64,000 nt of DNA from Paraburkholderia oxyphila NBRC 105797. GTDB taxonomy: Bacteria; Pseudomonadota; Gammaproteobacteria; Burkholderiales; Burkholderiaceae. The position numbers and the translations under genes were made by a program. The notes under the pieces were generated by a model, which was given only the letters and a program-made list of their open reading frames with translations, was not told the DNA's origin and did not search any database. Of the stretch, positions 8,073 through 15,899 are shown in pieces. The stretch's first letter is position 1. Each line of letters begins with the position of its first letter. The DNA lies in NCBI RefSeq assembly GCF_000685075.1, contig NZ_BAYD01000047.1, positions 1-64,000 on the forward strand, given 5' to 3'.

Positions 8073-9266
8073 TTAGAACTTGTGACGGATACCGATACGC
8101 GCCGTGAACACGTTGTCGTTGCTCGACGGCGTGAGGCCGTTGATCGAGGCGACAGCCGGGTTGCCGAGCGAGTCCGTACCCGAAGCGTGCTGGTACACGC
8201 CGATCAGGTAGACGTCCGTGCGCTTGGACAGGAAGTAGTCCGTGCCCAGCGAGTACTGATAGTACTTCGCGCCGCTCTGGCTCGTGCCGTTCGCCAGCGT
8301 GACGCTGTTGCCGTCCGTGTAGTCGAACGCGAAGCCAGCCAGCAGAGCCGGCGTGATCTGATACTTGAAGTTCGCTTCGACGTTGTTGAACGTGGCGTTC
8401 GAGCCGCGCTGATACAGCGACGGGGCCACACCGGCGACCGAACCCAGATTGCGGAAGCTGACGTTCGAATACGTCACGCCGAACGTGGCCGCGCCGAACG
8501 TGTATGCACCGCCTGCGCCAATGACCTGGTACGTATTGGCCGTCGAGAAGCCGCCGTACACGGTGTTGGTCGAATCAGCAGCGTTCGAGAGCGGCGAGGA
8601 GCTCGTGCTGTTGTTGAAAATGCCGCCGAAGTTGTTCGGCGTGCGTGCGTTCAGGTAGCCGACGCCCAAGGCCAGCGGACCGTTGTTGTAGCCTGCGCCC
8701 AACGACCAGATCTGGTTCTGCGAGAAGTTGCCTGCCTGGCCACCGAAGCTGTACGTGCCGCCGAACGTCAGGCCCGCATAGTTCGCGCTCGTGAACTTGA
8801 CCGTGTTGTTCGTACGGTACGCGTTGTTGAAGTTGTCGAGGTCTTGCGGGTGAGCAGCGAGGTAGCCACCCCACTGGTCGCCGGCTTCGAGCGGACCGAC
8901 GTAGTCGACGACGGAGTCGTACTGGCGACCCAGTGTAACCGTGCCGTATTGGCTGCTGCTCAGGCCGACATAAGCCTGGCGGCCAAACATCAGGCCACCC
9001 TGGCCGAGCTTGCCGGTGTTCACGTCGAAGCCGTTTTCGAGCACGAAGACCGCTTTCAGGCCACCACCGAGGTCTTCAGCACCGCGCAGGCCGAAGCGGC
9101 TGCCCTGCATCACGCCGCTCGAGAGGTTGTACAGATGCTTGCCGCCCGAGTTCGTGTTGATGTTGAAACCTTCGTCGATGATGCCGTACAGCGTGACGCT
9201 GCTCTGAGCGTGAGCAACGCCCGCGAACGCGCCCAGCGCAGCAAGCGCGAGAAGCGACTTCTTCAT
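8073..9266 (-). CDS. Gram-negative porin (general diffusion, Burkholderia type)
   Basis: Outer-membrane trimeric beta-barrel for small hydrophilic solutes. The 397-residue precursor begins with a signal peptide cleaved after AHA at residue 20, then QSSVTLYGIIDEG, the usual start of mature burkholderial porins. The body alternates short beta-strands with Gly/Asn/Ser loops and ends in phenylalanine (RHKF), the outer-membrane insertion signal. A good Shine-Dalgarno (GGAG) lies 8-10 nt upstream. It is monocistronic, with its own terminator. Solute specificity cannot be told from sequence. Confidence 0.93.
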   Translation of the reverse strand: MKKSLLALAALGAFAGVAHAQSSVTLYGIIDEGFNINTNSGGKHLYNLSSGVMQGSRFGLRGAEDLGGGLKAVFVLENGFDVNTGKLGQGGLMFGRQAYVGLSSSQYGTVTLGRQYDSVVDYVGPLEAGDQWGGYLAAHPQDLDNFNNAYRTNNTVKFTSANYAGLTFGGTYSFGGQAGNFSQNQIWSLGAGYNNGPLALGVGYLNARTPNNFGGIFNNSTSSSPLSNAADSTNTVYGGFSTANTYQVIGAGGAYTFGAATFGVTYSNVSFRNLGSVAGVAPSLYQRGSNATFNNVEANFKYQITPALLAGFAFDYTDGNSVTLANGTSQSGAKYYQYSLGTDYFLSKRTDVYLIGVYQHASGTDSLGNPAVASINGLTPSSNDNVFTARIGIRHKF

Positions 9267-9577
9267 TGAATGATCTCCAGTGTTTTACGACTTTTATGCG
9301 TCTTGTTAGCGAGGCCAATTTATTGTCTAGCGGGGGCCCGGCCATCCAACTTCGCGAGAAGTTGCCCGTAATGTAACAAACCGTTTATGTCGAACAAAGG
9401 AAAAGCCGGGCGGCACGTAAGTACCTGTTTCGTTTACACAACATGGTCTAAAATATGCGCCTGAAATCGGCGCTGCCCCGGATTGACGGCGTGCTGCGAG
9501 TTCCTGTAGTGGTTTAGAACGTCCGGTCGGTCGGGTTTTGTGCGATCCGCGTTGCAGTAGGTACGGAAGGAGGTTGG
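9267..9577. other. divergent porin/coq7 intergenic region
   Basis: 311 bp between divergent genes, clearly more AT-rich than the coding regions. It holds a perfect palindrome CAACTTC-GCGA-GAAGTTG at 9347-9364, about 80 bp upstream of the porin start, which could be an operator or a 5'-leader hairpin of the porin mRNA. TAAAAT at 9449-9454 is a possible -10 for coq7, without a convincing -35. No gene is seen. Confidence 0.5.
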
Positions 9578-10288
9578 ATGACGTTTGACGAATTGATTAC
9601 CGAGTTCGATCGGGGCCTGCGCTCGATCACCGGGGTGTCGCGCATGTCGCGGCCCATGCCGCAGCCTTCTGCCGCCCCTGCCGATCTTCCGGCCGCCGCC
9701 GTGGATTGGTCCGCGTCGCCCGAATCATTCGAGGCATCCGGCTCCGCAGCCGCCGCAGCGCAGGCCGGCGAACTTACCGCTGCGGAGCGTGCGCACGCGG
9801 CAGGTCTCATGCGCGTGAATCACGTAGGCGAGGTGTGTGCGCAGGCGCTGTATCAGGCGCAAAAGCTTTCGGCGCGCTCGCCCACGCTCAAGGCGGCGTT
9901 CGACCAGGCTGCACGTGAAGAAGAAGACCATCTCGCGTGGACCGCGCGCCGCCTCGAAGCGCTCGACTCGCGCCCGAGCCTGCTCAACCCGCTCTGGTAT
10001 GCGGGAGCGCTTGCCATCGGCCTCGCGGCAGGGCGTCTTGGCGACAAGATCAGTCTCGGCTTCATGGCCGAAACCGAGCGCCAGGTGGAGCACCATCTGG
10101 ACAGCCACCTCGATGCGTTACCGCCTGCCGACGTGGAGTCACGCGCGATCGTCGAGCAGATGCGCACCGACGAGATTGCCCATGCGAAATCGGCCACGGA
10201 TCTGGGCGGTGTCGATTTACCGCTGCCGGTGCGCTCGCTGATGCGTGCGGCATCGAAAATCATGACCCGCACCGCGTACTACATTTGA
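9578..10288 (+). CDS. coq7: 3-demethoxyubiquinol 3-hydroxylase Coq7
   Basis: Di-iron monooxygenase for the last ring hydroxylation of ubiquinone synthesis, bound to the inner membrane face. In the 236-residue protein the ferritin-like ligands are visible: E85 (NHVGEV), E115 and H118 (EEEDHL), E167 (AETERQVEHH), E199 and H202 (DEIAHA). An Ala/Ser/Pro-rich stretch at about 25-65 separates a short N-terminal segment from the fold, typical of betaproteobacterial forms. It carries a GGAGG-like Shine-Dalgarno. The neighbouring dcw cluster has its own promoter, so Coq7 is probably transcribed alone. Confidence 0.95.
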   Translation: MTFDELITEFDRGLRSITGVSRMSRPMPQPSAAPADLPAAAVDWSASPESFEASGSAAAAAQAGELTAAERAHAAGLMRVNHVGEVCAQALYQAQKLSARSPTLKAAFDQAAREEEDHLAWTARRLEALDSRPSLLNPLWYAGALAIGLAAGRLGDKISLGFMAETERQVEHHLDSHLDALPPADVESRAIVEQMRTDEIAHAKSATDLGGVDLPLPVRSLMRAASKIMTRTAYYI

Positions 10289-10297
10289 TATGTCTTC

Positions 10298-10324
10298 GCG
10301 GACCGGTACACTAATCCGGTCCGC
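10298..10324 (+). terminator. hairpin after coq7, possible terminator
   Basis: GCGGACCGG pairs perfectly with CCGGTCCGC around a 9-nt loop, 10 bp past the coq7 stop. There is no T-run, so it may only protect the 3' end. Confidence 0.5.
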
Positions 10325-10540
10325 GCAAGTCTTCGGCTTTCACCGCTTTCAGTCACCCGAATTAATCCCCGCCAAGTCCCCGCACCACCACGGTTTTCTC
10401 CGTGCATTTCACGTATCACCTTCACAACCTTCGTTAGCTCATTCATTCATAACGGTTTTTGGCTTTTTGTCTGACTTGAACAAGCGCCGCTAAGTCCTTG
10501 TTCTATCGGATAAATTTCGTCAAAAAACGCGCCACCCACC

Positions 10541-10569
10541 TTGACCCTCGTGGGGCCTTCCTCTAAAGT
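10541..10569 (+). promoter_or_regulatory. sigma70 promoter of the dcw cluster (Pmra)
   Basis: TTGACC at 10541-10546, a 17-bp spacer and TAAAGT at 10564-10569. The start of transcription should lie near 10576, giving a leader of about 100 nt before mraZ. The -10 overlaps the first repeat of the MraZ-box array. Confidence 0.78.
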
Positions 10570-10606
10570 GGGAGACAGTGTGAGAAAGTGTATTTTTGTG
10601 TGATTT
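10567..10606 (+). promoter_or_regulatory. MraZ operator: four tandem 10-bp repeats
   Basis: Four consecutive decamers: AGTGGGAGAC, AGTGTGAGAA, AGTGTATTTT, TGTGTGATTT. The 10-bp period and TGGGA/TGTGA cores match the MraZ-binding repeats known upstream of mraZ in E. coli (5-nt TGGGN boxes spaced by 5 nt). The array starts within the -10 and runs past the predicted transcription start, so a bound MraZ oligomer should block initiation. This predicts autorepression of the cluster. Confidence 0.8.
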
Positions 10607-10677
10607 CAAAGACGCATTCGGGTAAATTTCCTGAGATTTAGGCGGGCGGCGATCAGCGCCGCGCGAGGGGGAGCAAA

Positions 10678-11106
10678 TTGTTCCAGGGGGCGTCGGCGCT
10701 GACACTCGATGCGAAAGGGCGGATGTCGATTCCGTCTCGCTATCGGGACGCGCTGCAACAACAGGCAGAAGGCCGGGTGACGATCACCAAGCACCCGGAC
10801 GGCTGCCTGTTGCTATTTCCGCGCCCCGAATGGGAAGTGTTCCGCGCGAAAGTCGCGGCATTGCCGATGGACGCGCACTGGTGGCGCCGCATTTTTCTGG
10901 GCAATGCCTCCGACGTCGATCTCGACAGCGCGGGCCGCGTGCTCGTCTCGCCTGAATTACGTCTTGCAGCAGGAATGGAAAAGGAAGTCATGCTGCTCGG
11001 CATGGGTAGTCATTTTGAGTTGTGGGATGCGCAGACCTACGCCGCCAAGGAACAGGCGGCGATGGCGCAGGGCATGCCCGACGCCTTGAAGAATTTCACG
11101 TTCTGA
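10678..11106 (+). CDS. mraZ: transcriptional regulator MraZ
   Basis: DNA-binding repressor of its own cluster, forming ring-shaped oligomers. The 142 residues contain two AbrB-like half domains, each with a DxxGR motif (D11-R15 in LDAKGR, D83-R87 in LDSAGR). The start is TTG, not ATG: it gives the family N-terminus MFQGASALTLDAKGR and follows a strong GAGGGGGAG Shine-Dalgarno at a good distance. No ATG gives a full-length protein. It lies 17 nt before rsmH. Confidence 0.94.
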   Translation: MFQGASALTLDAKGRMSIPSRYRDALQQQAEGRVTITKHPDGCLLLFPRPEWEVFRAKVAALPMDAHWWRRIFLGNASDVDLDSAGRVLVSPELRLAAGMEKEVMLLGMGSHFELWDAQTYAAKEQAAMAQGMPDALKNFTF

Positions 11107-11123
11107 TCGCGGTTTAAAACGCT

Positions 11124-12077
11124 ATGGCATCTGCGATGGGACAGGGACTGCAGCATCGCACGGTGCTGCTCGATGAAGCGGTCGACGCGCTCGTGACGCG
11201 CGCGGACGGCATTTATGTGGACGGCACGTTCGGGCGCGGCGGGCACAGTCGCGCGATCTTGGGCCGGCTCTCCGAAGCCGGGCGCCTGATCGCGTTCGAC
11301 AAGGACCCGCTGGCGATCGCCACGGCGCAGCAAGTGGGCGACGCGCGCTTCTCGATCGTGCATGAGAGTTTTGCTTCGCTGCGCGACGCCTTGGCGGCGC
11401 GCGGGGTAGGGCGTGTGTCGGGCGTATTGCTGGACCTGGGCGTGTCGTCGCCGCAAATCGACGACCCGGAGCGCGGTTTCAGTTTCCGCGCCAATGGTCC
11501 GCTCGACATGCGGATGGACCCGACGCGCGGCGAGTCCGCCGCCGACTGGCTCGCGCGGGCCACGTTGCAAGAACTGACGGAGGTGATTCGAGATTATGGG
11601 GAAGAACGGTTTGCTTTTCAGATTGCAAAGGCGCTTGTTGCTCGCCGGGCAGAGTCCGACCGTCTCGGGCCTCTCGACAGCACGGGCGAGCTTGCCCAAA
11701 TCGTGGCTAACGCCGTCAAAACCCGTGAGAAGGGTAAGGATCCGGCAACCCGCACCTTTCAGGCTATACGGATTCACGTCAATCAAGAGCTTGCGGAGCT
11801 GCAAGTCGTACTAGAAGCAGCATTGTCGTTGCTGGAGCAGGGGGGGCGGCTCGTGGTCATCAGCTTTCATTCGCTGGAAGACCGGATCGTGAAGCGGTTC
11901 ATGCAGGCGCAGTCCACTGCGCCGGCGCTCGACCGTCGCCTGCCGATCCGCGCCGTCGACCTGCCCAGCCCGCCTTTGAAGCTGCTTGGGCGCGTATTCG
12001 CGAGCGATGAGGAAGTCGCCGCCAATCCGCGCGCCCGCTCGGCCGTGATGCGCATTGCGGAGCGCGTCACGCCATGA
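11124..12077 (+). CDS. rsmH: 16S rRNA (cytosine1402-N4)-methyltransferase RsmH
   Basis: Also called MraW. It uses S-adenosylmethionine to methylate N4 of C1402 in the ribosomal P site. The 317-residue protein shows the SAM motif region (YVDGTFGRGGHS at about 31-42), FDKDP, and the family block with LLDLGVSSPQIDDPERGFSF. Length is normal. ATG at 11124 is used; a second in-frame ATG at 11136 is also possible. Its stop overlaps the ftsL start by 4 bp (ATGA). Confidence 0.96.
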   Translation: MASAMGQGLQHRTVLLDEAVDALVTRADGIYVDGTFGRGGHSRAILGRLSEAGRLIAFDKDPLAIATAQQVGDARFSIVHESFASLRDALAARGVGRVSGVLLDLGVSSPQIDDPERGFSFRANGPLDMRMDPTRGESAADWLARATLQELTEVIRDYGEERFAFQIAKALVARRAESDRLGPLDSTGELAQIVANAVKTREKGKDPATRTFQAIRIHVNQELAELQVVLEAALSLLEQGGRLVVISFHSLEDRIVKRFMQAQSTAPALDRRLPIRAVDLPSPPLKLLGRVFASDEEVAANPRARSAVMRIAERVTP

Positions 12078-12436
12078 ACCGTCTGAATATTTTCCTGCTG
12101 ATCGTCGTCATGGGGTGCGCGCTGTCGGTCGTCAACGCCACCAATCAGCAGCGTCAGATGTTTTTCCAGTTGCAACGCGCGCAGTCGCAGGAGCGGCAGC
12201 TCCAGCAGGACTACGCACAGCTTCAATATCAGCAGAGCGCGCTGTCGCGGACGTCGCGCGTCGAACAAATCGCTACCGATTCGCTCAAGATGCAGCCCGT
12301 GACGACCGGACGCACGCAATATCTGACACTCGCGCCAGGCGCCGCGAGCGCCGCTGACGCGCCCGTGCCCACCTCCGCGCCGGCACAGGGCGCGGCCGCC
12401 ACCGCCACGAAGGGCCGTCGTGGGGGCACGCGATGA
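12074..12436 (+). CDS. ftsL: cell division protein FtsL
   Basis: Bitopic inner-membrane divisome protein that pairs with FtsB through a coiled coil and, with FtsQ, activates FtsWI. The 120 residues have one N-terminal membrane span (about 5-22, NIFLLIVVMGCALSVV), then a Gln-rich periplasmic coiled coil (about 25-70). The Ala/Pro-rich tail (about 90-120) is low complexity. Its ATG overlaps the rsmH stop and its stop overlaps ftsI, consistent with translational coupling. Confidence 0.94.
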   Translation: MNRLNIFLLIVVMGCALSVVNATNQQRQMFFQLQRAQSQERQLQQDYAQLQYQQSALSRTSRVEQIATDSLKMQPVTTGRTQYLTLAPGAASAADAPVPTSAPAQGAAATATKGRRGGTR

Positions 12437-14337
12437 AAAAAGGCAATAACCGCAAGAGCGTCGCCTTTACCCCGAACCCGATTCTCTCGGTGCGCCTGCC
12501 GATGTGGCGCTCGAAGTTCGTCGTCTTCATGCTGTTCATGGCGTTCGTCGCGCTCGCCGCGCGCGCGTTCTGGATTCAGGGGCCGGGCAACGCGTTCTAT
12601 CAGAAGCAGGGCGAGAGCCGCTATCAGCGCACGATCGAAATGCCCGCCACGCGCGGCAAGATTCTCGACCGCAACGGCCTCGTGCTCGCCACGAGCCTGC
12701 CCGTGCGCGCGATCTGGGCGATCCCCGAAGACGTGCCCGACGATCTCGGCGCCGACAAGCTCACGCAGCTCGGCACGCTGCTCGACATGTCGACCAAGGA
12801 ACTGCGCGCCAAGCTCTCCGAAGACAAGACCTTCGTCTACGTGAAGCGCCAGGTGCCGCTCGACGTCGCGCAAAAGGTCGCGGCGCTCGACATTCCCGGT
12901 GTCTATCAGCGTAACGAATACAAGCGCTTCTATCCCGAAGGCCAGGTCACCGCTCACCTGATCGGCTTCACCAATGTGGAAGACGAAGGGCAGGAAGGCG
13001 TGGAGCTCTCCGACCAGAAATTGCTCGCGGGCGTGCCCGGGATTCGTCACGTCATCAAGGACCGCATGGGCCATATCGTCGAGGACGTGGACGAAACGGT
13101 CGTGCCGCACAACGGACAGGACGTCGAACTGTCGATCGACAGCAAGATCCAGTACATCGCGTATTCGAACCTGAAGGCGGCGGTGGAGAAGTTCAAGGCC
13201 AAGGCCGGCGCGGCGATGGTGGTGGATGTGCGCACGGGCGAAGTGCTCGCGCTCGTGAACTATCCCACCTACAACCCGAATGACCGCTCGCACCTCACGG
13301 GCGAGCAGCTGCGCAACCGCATCCTGACCGACGTGTTCGAGCCGGGCTCGATCATGAAGCCGTTCACGGTGTCACTGGCGCTCGATTTGCATCGCGTCTC
13401 GCCGACTACACTGGTGGATACGGGTGGAGGCCACTTTACGCTCGACGGCGCGACCATCACCGACGACGCCGCGTTCGGTGTGCTCACGGTCGGCGGCGTG
13501 ATCCAGAAGTCGAGCAACATCGGTGCGACGAAGATCGCCATGACGCTCCGGCCCGAAGAAATGTGGAACATGTATACCAGCATCGGTCTCGGGCAAGCGC
13601 CGAAGGTCGGGTTCCCCGGCGCGGCGGCCGGCCGTCTGCGTCCGTGGAAAAGCTGGCGCCGCATCGAGCAGGCGACCATGTCGTACGGCTATGGCCTGTC
13701 GGTCTCGCTGTTCCAGCTCGCGCGCGCGTACACGGCCATCGCGCACGACGGCCAGATCCTGCCGGTGACGATCTTCCGCCACCCCGGCGACGACCAGCCG
13801 GTGGTGGGCACGCAGGTCTTCGCGCCCACCACGGCGCGCGAAGTGCGCACGATGCTCGAGAGCGTGGTTTCGAAGGACGGCACCTCGCCCGACGCAGCGG
13901 TGCCCGGCTACCGCGTGGGCGGCAAGTCGGGGACGGCGTACAAGCACGGTCCGCACGGCTATGACCACTCGAAGTACCGCGCGTCGTTCGTCGGCATGGC
14001 GCCGATGCCGAATCCGCGCATCGTAGTCGCGGTGACCGTCGACGAGCCGACAGCCGGCAGCCACTTCGGCGGCGCGGTGTCGGGCCCGGTGTTCTCGGGC
14101 ATCGTCGGCGACACGCTGCGCTCGCTCAATGTGCCGCCCGATATGCCGGTCAAGCAACTCGTCGTGTCCGACGACAGTGCTTCTGGCGCCGCAGTCGCCA
14201 ATGCGCCGTCGTCCGCTTCCGCGCCCGCCGCAACGGTCAAGCGCGTGGCGAACGGCCCTGCAAGCAAGCCCCCCGTCGGCGCGCGTCACATGACCGTTGC
14301 CGACAACGCGAAAAACCGTCCCGGAGTCGTCCGATGA
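12433..14337 (+). CDS. ftsI: peptidoglycan transpeptidase FtsI (PBP3)
   Basis: Septum-specific class B penicillin-binding protein that crosslinks peptidoglycan with FtsW. In 634 residues: cytoplasmic tail, one membrane span (about 29-47), pedestal domain, and a transpeptidase domain with the three active-site motifs SIMK (S306-K309), SSN (360-362) and KSGT (498-501). The C-terminal tail (about 575-634) is Ala/Ser/Pro-rich. Start and stop are both 4-bp overlaps with ftsL and murE. Confidence 0.96.
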   Translation: MKKGNNRKSVAFTPNPILSVRLPMWRSKFVVFMLFMAFVALAARAFWIQGPGNAFYQKQGESRYQRTIEMPATRGKILDRNGLVLATSLPVRAIWAIPEDVPDDLGADKLTQLGTLLDMSTKELRAKLSEDKTFVYVKRQVPLDVAQKVAALDIPGVYQRNEYKRFYPEGQVTAHLIGFTNVEDEGQEGVELSDQKLLAGVPGIRHVIKDRMGHIVEDVDETVVPHNGQDVELSIDSKIQYIAYSNLKAAVEKFKAKAGAAMVVDVRTGEVLALVNYPTYNPNDRSHLTGEQLRNRILTDVFEPGSIMKPFTVSLALDLHRVSPTTLVDTGGGHFTLDGATITDDAAFGVLTVGGVIQKSSNIGATKIAMTLRPEEMWNMYTSIGLGQAPKVGFPGAAAGRLRPWKSWRRIEQATMSYGYGLSVSLFQLARAYTAIAHDGQILPVTIFRHPGDDQPVVGTQVFAPTTAREVRTMLESVVSKDGTSPDAAVPGYRVGGKSGTAYKHGPHGYDHSKYRASFVGMAPMPNPRIVVAVTVDEPTAGSHFGGAVSGPVFSGIVGDTLRSLNVPPDMPVKQLVVSDDSASGAAVANAPSSASAPAATVKRVANGPASKPPVGARHMTVADNAKNRPGVVR

Positions 14338-15899
14338 GCGCCACGCGCAACCAGCATCCCGCGCACCGGCAGATCGCGGACGCGCTCGCGTGGCTGCGCG
14401 CGCGCGTCGCGCCCGAAGCCGATCTGCACGCCGACACCCGCTCGCTCAAGGCGGGCGACGTGTTTCTTGCCTACGCCGTCGAAGGCGCCGACAACCGCTC
14501 GCATATCGAAAACGCGCTCGCGCGCGGCGCGGCGGCTGTCGTGTATCAGCCGGAAGGCTATGCAGGGCAGTTCGACGTGGCGCAGGCGCAAAACGCGCTG
14601 GCCGTGCCGCAGCTCGACGTGCTCGCGGGCGAGATCGCCAGCGGCTGGTACGGCAACCCGAGCGACGCGATGCTCGTGGTCGGCGTGACCGGCACGAACG
14701 GCAAGACCTCGTGCAGCCAGTGGGTCGCCTCGGCGCTCACGGCGATCGGGCAGAAGTGCGCGATCGTCGGCACGCTCGGCAGCGGCTTTCCGGGCCAGCT
14801 CGTGCATACCGGCTTCACGACACCCGATGCGCCGCAGCTTCAGCGCTCGCTCGCCCAGCTGCGCCAGCAAGGCGCACAGGCCGTGGCGATGGAGGTCTCG
14901 TCGCACGCGCTGCACCAGGGGCGCGTGAACGGCACGTCGTTCAACGTCGCGATCTTCACGAATCTCACGCAGGACCACCTCGACTATCACCGCACCTTCG
15001 AGGCCTACGAGGCCGCGAAGGCGCGGTTGTTTGCGTGGCCGGGCCTGCACGCAGCCGTGATCAACGCCGATGATGCAGCGGGCCGGCGCCTCCTCGCCGC
15101 CACGCGCGGCAAGCTGCGCACGATTGCCTGCGCCGTGACGACGCCCGCCGCGGACCTGCCCGCCGCCGATGCCTGGCTGCGTGCGAACGCCGTGCGCGCG
15201 ACGGCCACGGGCACAGCGTTTCATCTGGAAACCTCGGACTGGGGCGAAGCGAACGTCGAAGTGCAGACGCTCGGTCTCTTCAACGTGAGCAACCTGCTGG
15301 GCGTGCTCGGCGCGCTGCTGGCGGCGAACGTGCCGCTCGTCGCGGCGCTCAACGAGCTCTCGAAGCTGCAGCCGGTGAACGGCCGCATGGAGCGCCTGGG
15401 CGGACGTACGGACCACGACGAGCCGCTCGTCGTGATCGATTATGCGCACACGCCCGATGCGCTCGAAAAGACGCTCGACGCGCTGCGCCCGATCGCGGCG
15501 GCGCGCGGCGGCCAGCTCGTCTGCATGTTCGGCTGCGGCGGCGACCGCGACGCCACCAAGCGTCCGCTGATGGGTGCGATCGCCGAGCGGCTGGCCGACC
15601 AGGTCGTCGTCACGAGCGACAACCCGCGCAGCGAATCGCCCGCGGCGATCATCGACCAGATCGCCGGCGGCATGCGAGAGCCTGCAAAGGCGCGCCGTAT
15701 CGAGGACCGCGCGAGCGCGATCCTGCAGGCGGTGCGTGGCGCGGCCAAGGAAGACGTCGTCGTGCTGGCCGGCAAGGGGCACGAGGCAACTCAGGAAATC
15801 ATGGGCAAGAAGCGCGCGTTCTCGGATCAGGATCACGCGCGGCTTGCTCTCGCAGCCCGTCCGACATCGGATCGGCATGGGCGCGGAGGGGGGGAATGA
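14334..15899 (+). CDS. murE: UDP-MurNAc-Ala-Glu:meso-diaminopimelate ligase MurE
   Basis: Cytoplasmic ATP-dependent ligase adding the third stem residue of peptidoglycan. The 521 residues hold the Mur ligase P-loop GTNGKTS at about 120-126, the central domain, and the C-terminal DNPR motif at 429-432, which marks meso-diaminopimelate rather than lysine as substrate. Length is slightly above E. coli MurE. It overlaps ftsI and murF by 4 bp each. Confidence 0.96.
   Translation: MSATRNQHPAHRQIADALAWLRARVAPEADLHADTRSLKAGDVFLAYAVEGADNRSHIENALARGAAAVVYQPEGYAGQFDVAQAQNALAVPQLDVLAGEIASGWYGNPSDAMLVVGVTGTNGKTSCSQWVASALTAIGQKCAIVGTLGSGFPGQLVHTGFTTPDAPQLQRSLAQLRQQGAQAVAMEVSSHALHQGRVNGTSFNVAIFTNLTQDHLDYHRTFEAYEAAKARLFAWPGLHAAVINADDAAGRRLLAATRGKLRTIACAVTTPAADLPAADAWLRANAVRATATGTAFHLETSDWGEANVEVQTLGLFNVSNLLGVLGALLAANVPLVAALNELSKLQPVNGRMERLGGRTDHDEPLVVIDYAHTPDALEKTLDALRPIAAARGGQLVCMFGCGGDRDATKRPLMGAIAERLADQVVVTSDNPRSESPAAIIDQIAGGMREPAKARRIEDRASAILQAVRGAAKEDVVVLAGKGHEATQEIMGKKRAFSDQDHARLALAARPTSDRHGRGGGE

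Larger units (their letters stand above)
10289..10677. promoter_or_regulatory. coq7-mraZ intergenic region, dcw leader
   Basis: 389 bp with no gene. It contains a hairpin just after coq7 (10298-10324), a small CACGG/CCGTG hairpin near 10388-10403, an AT-richer stretch, the dcw promoter (10541-10569), the MraZ-box array (10567-10606) and the mraZ leader of about 100 nt. Confidence 0.7.
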
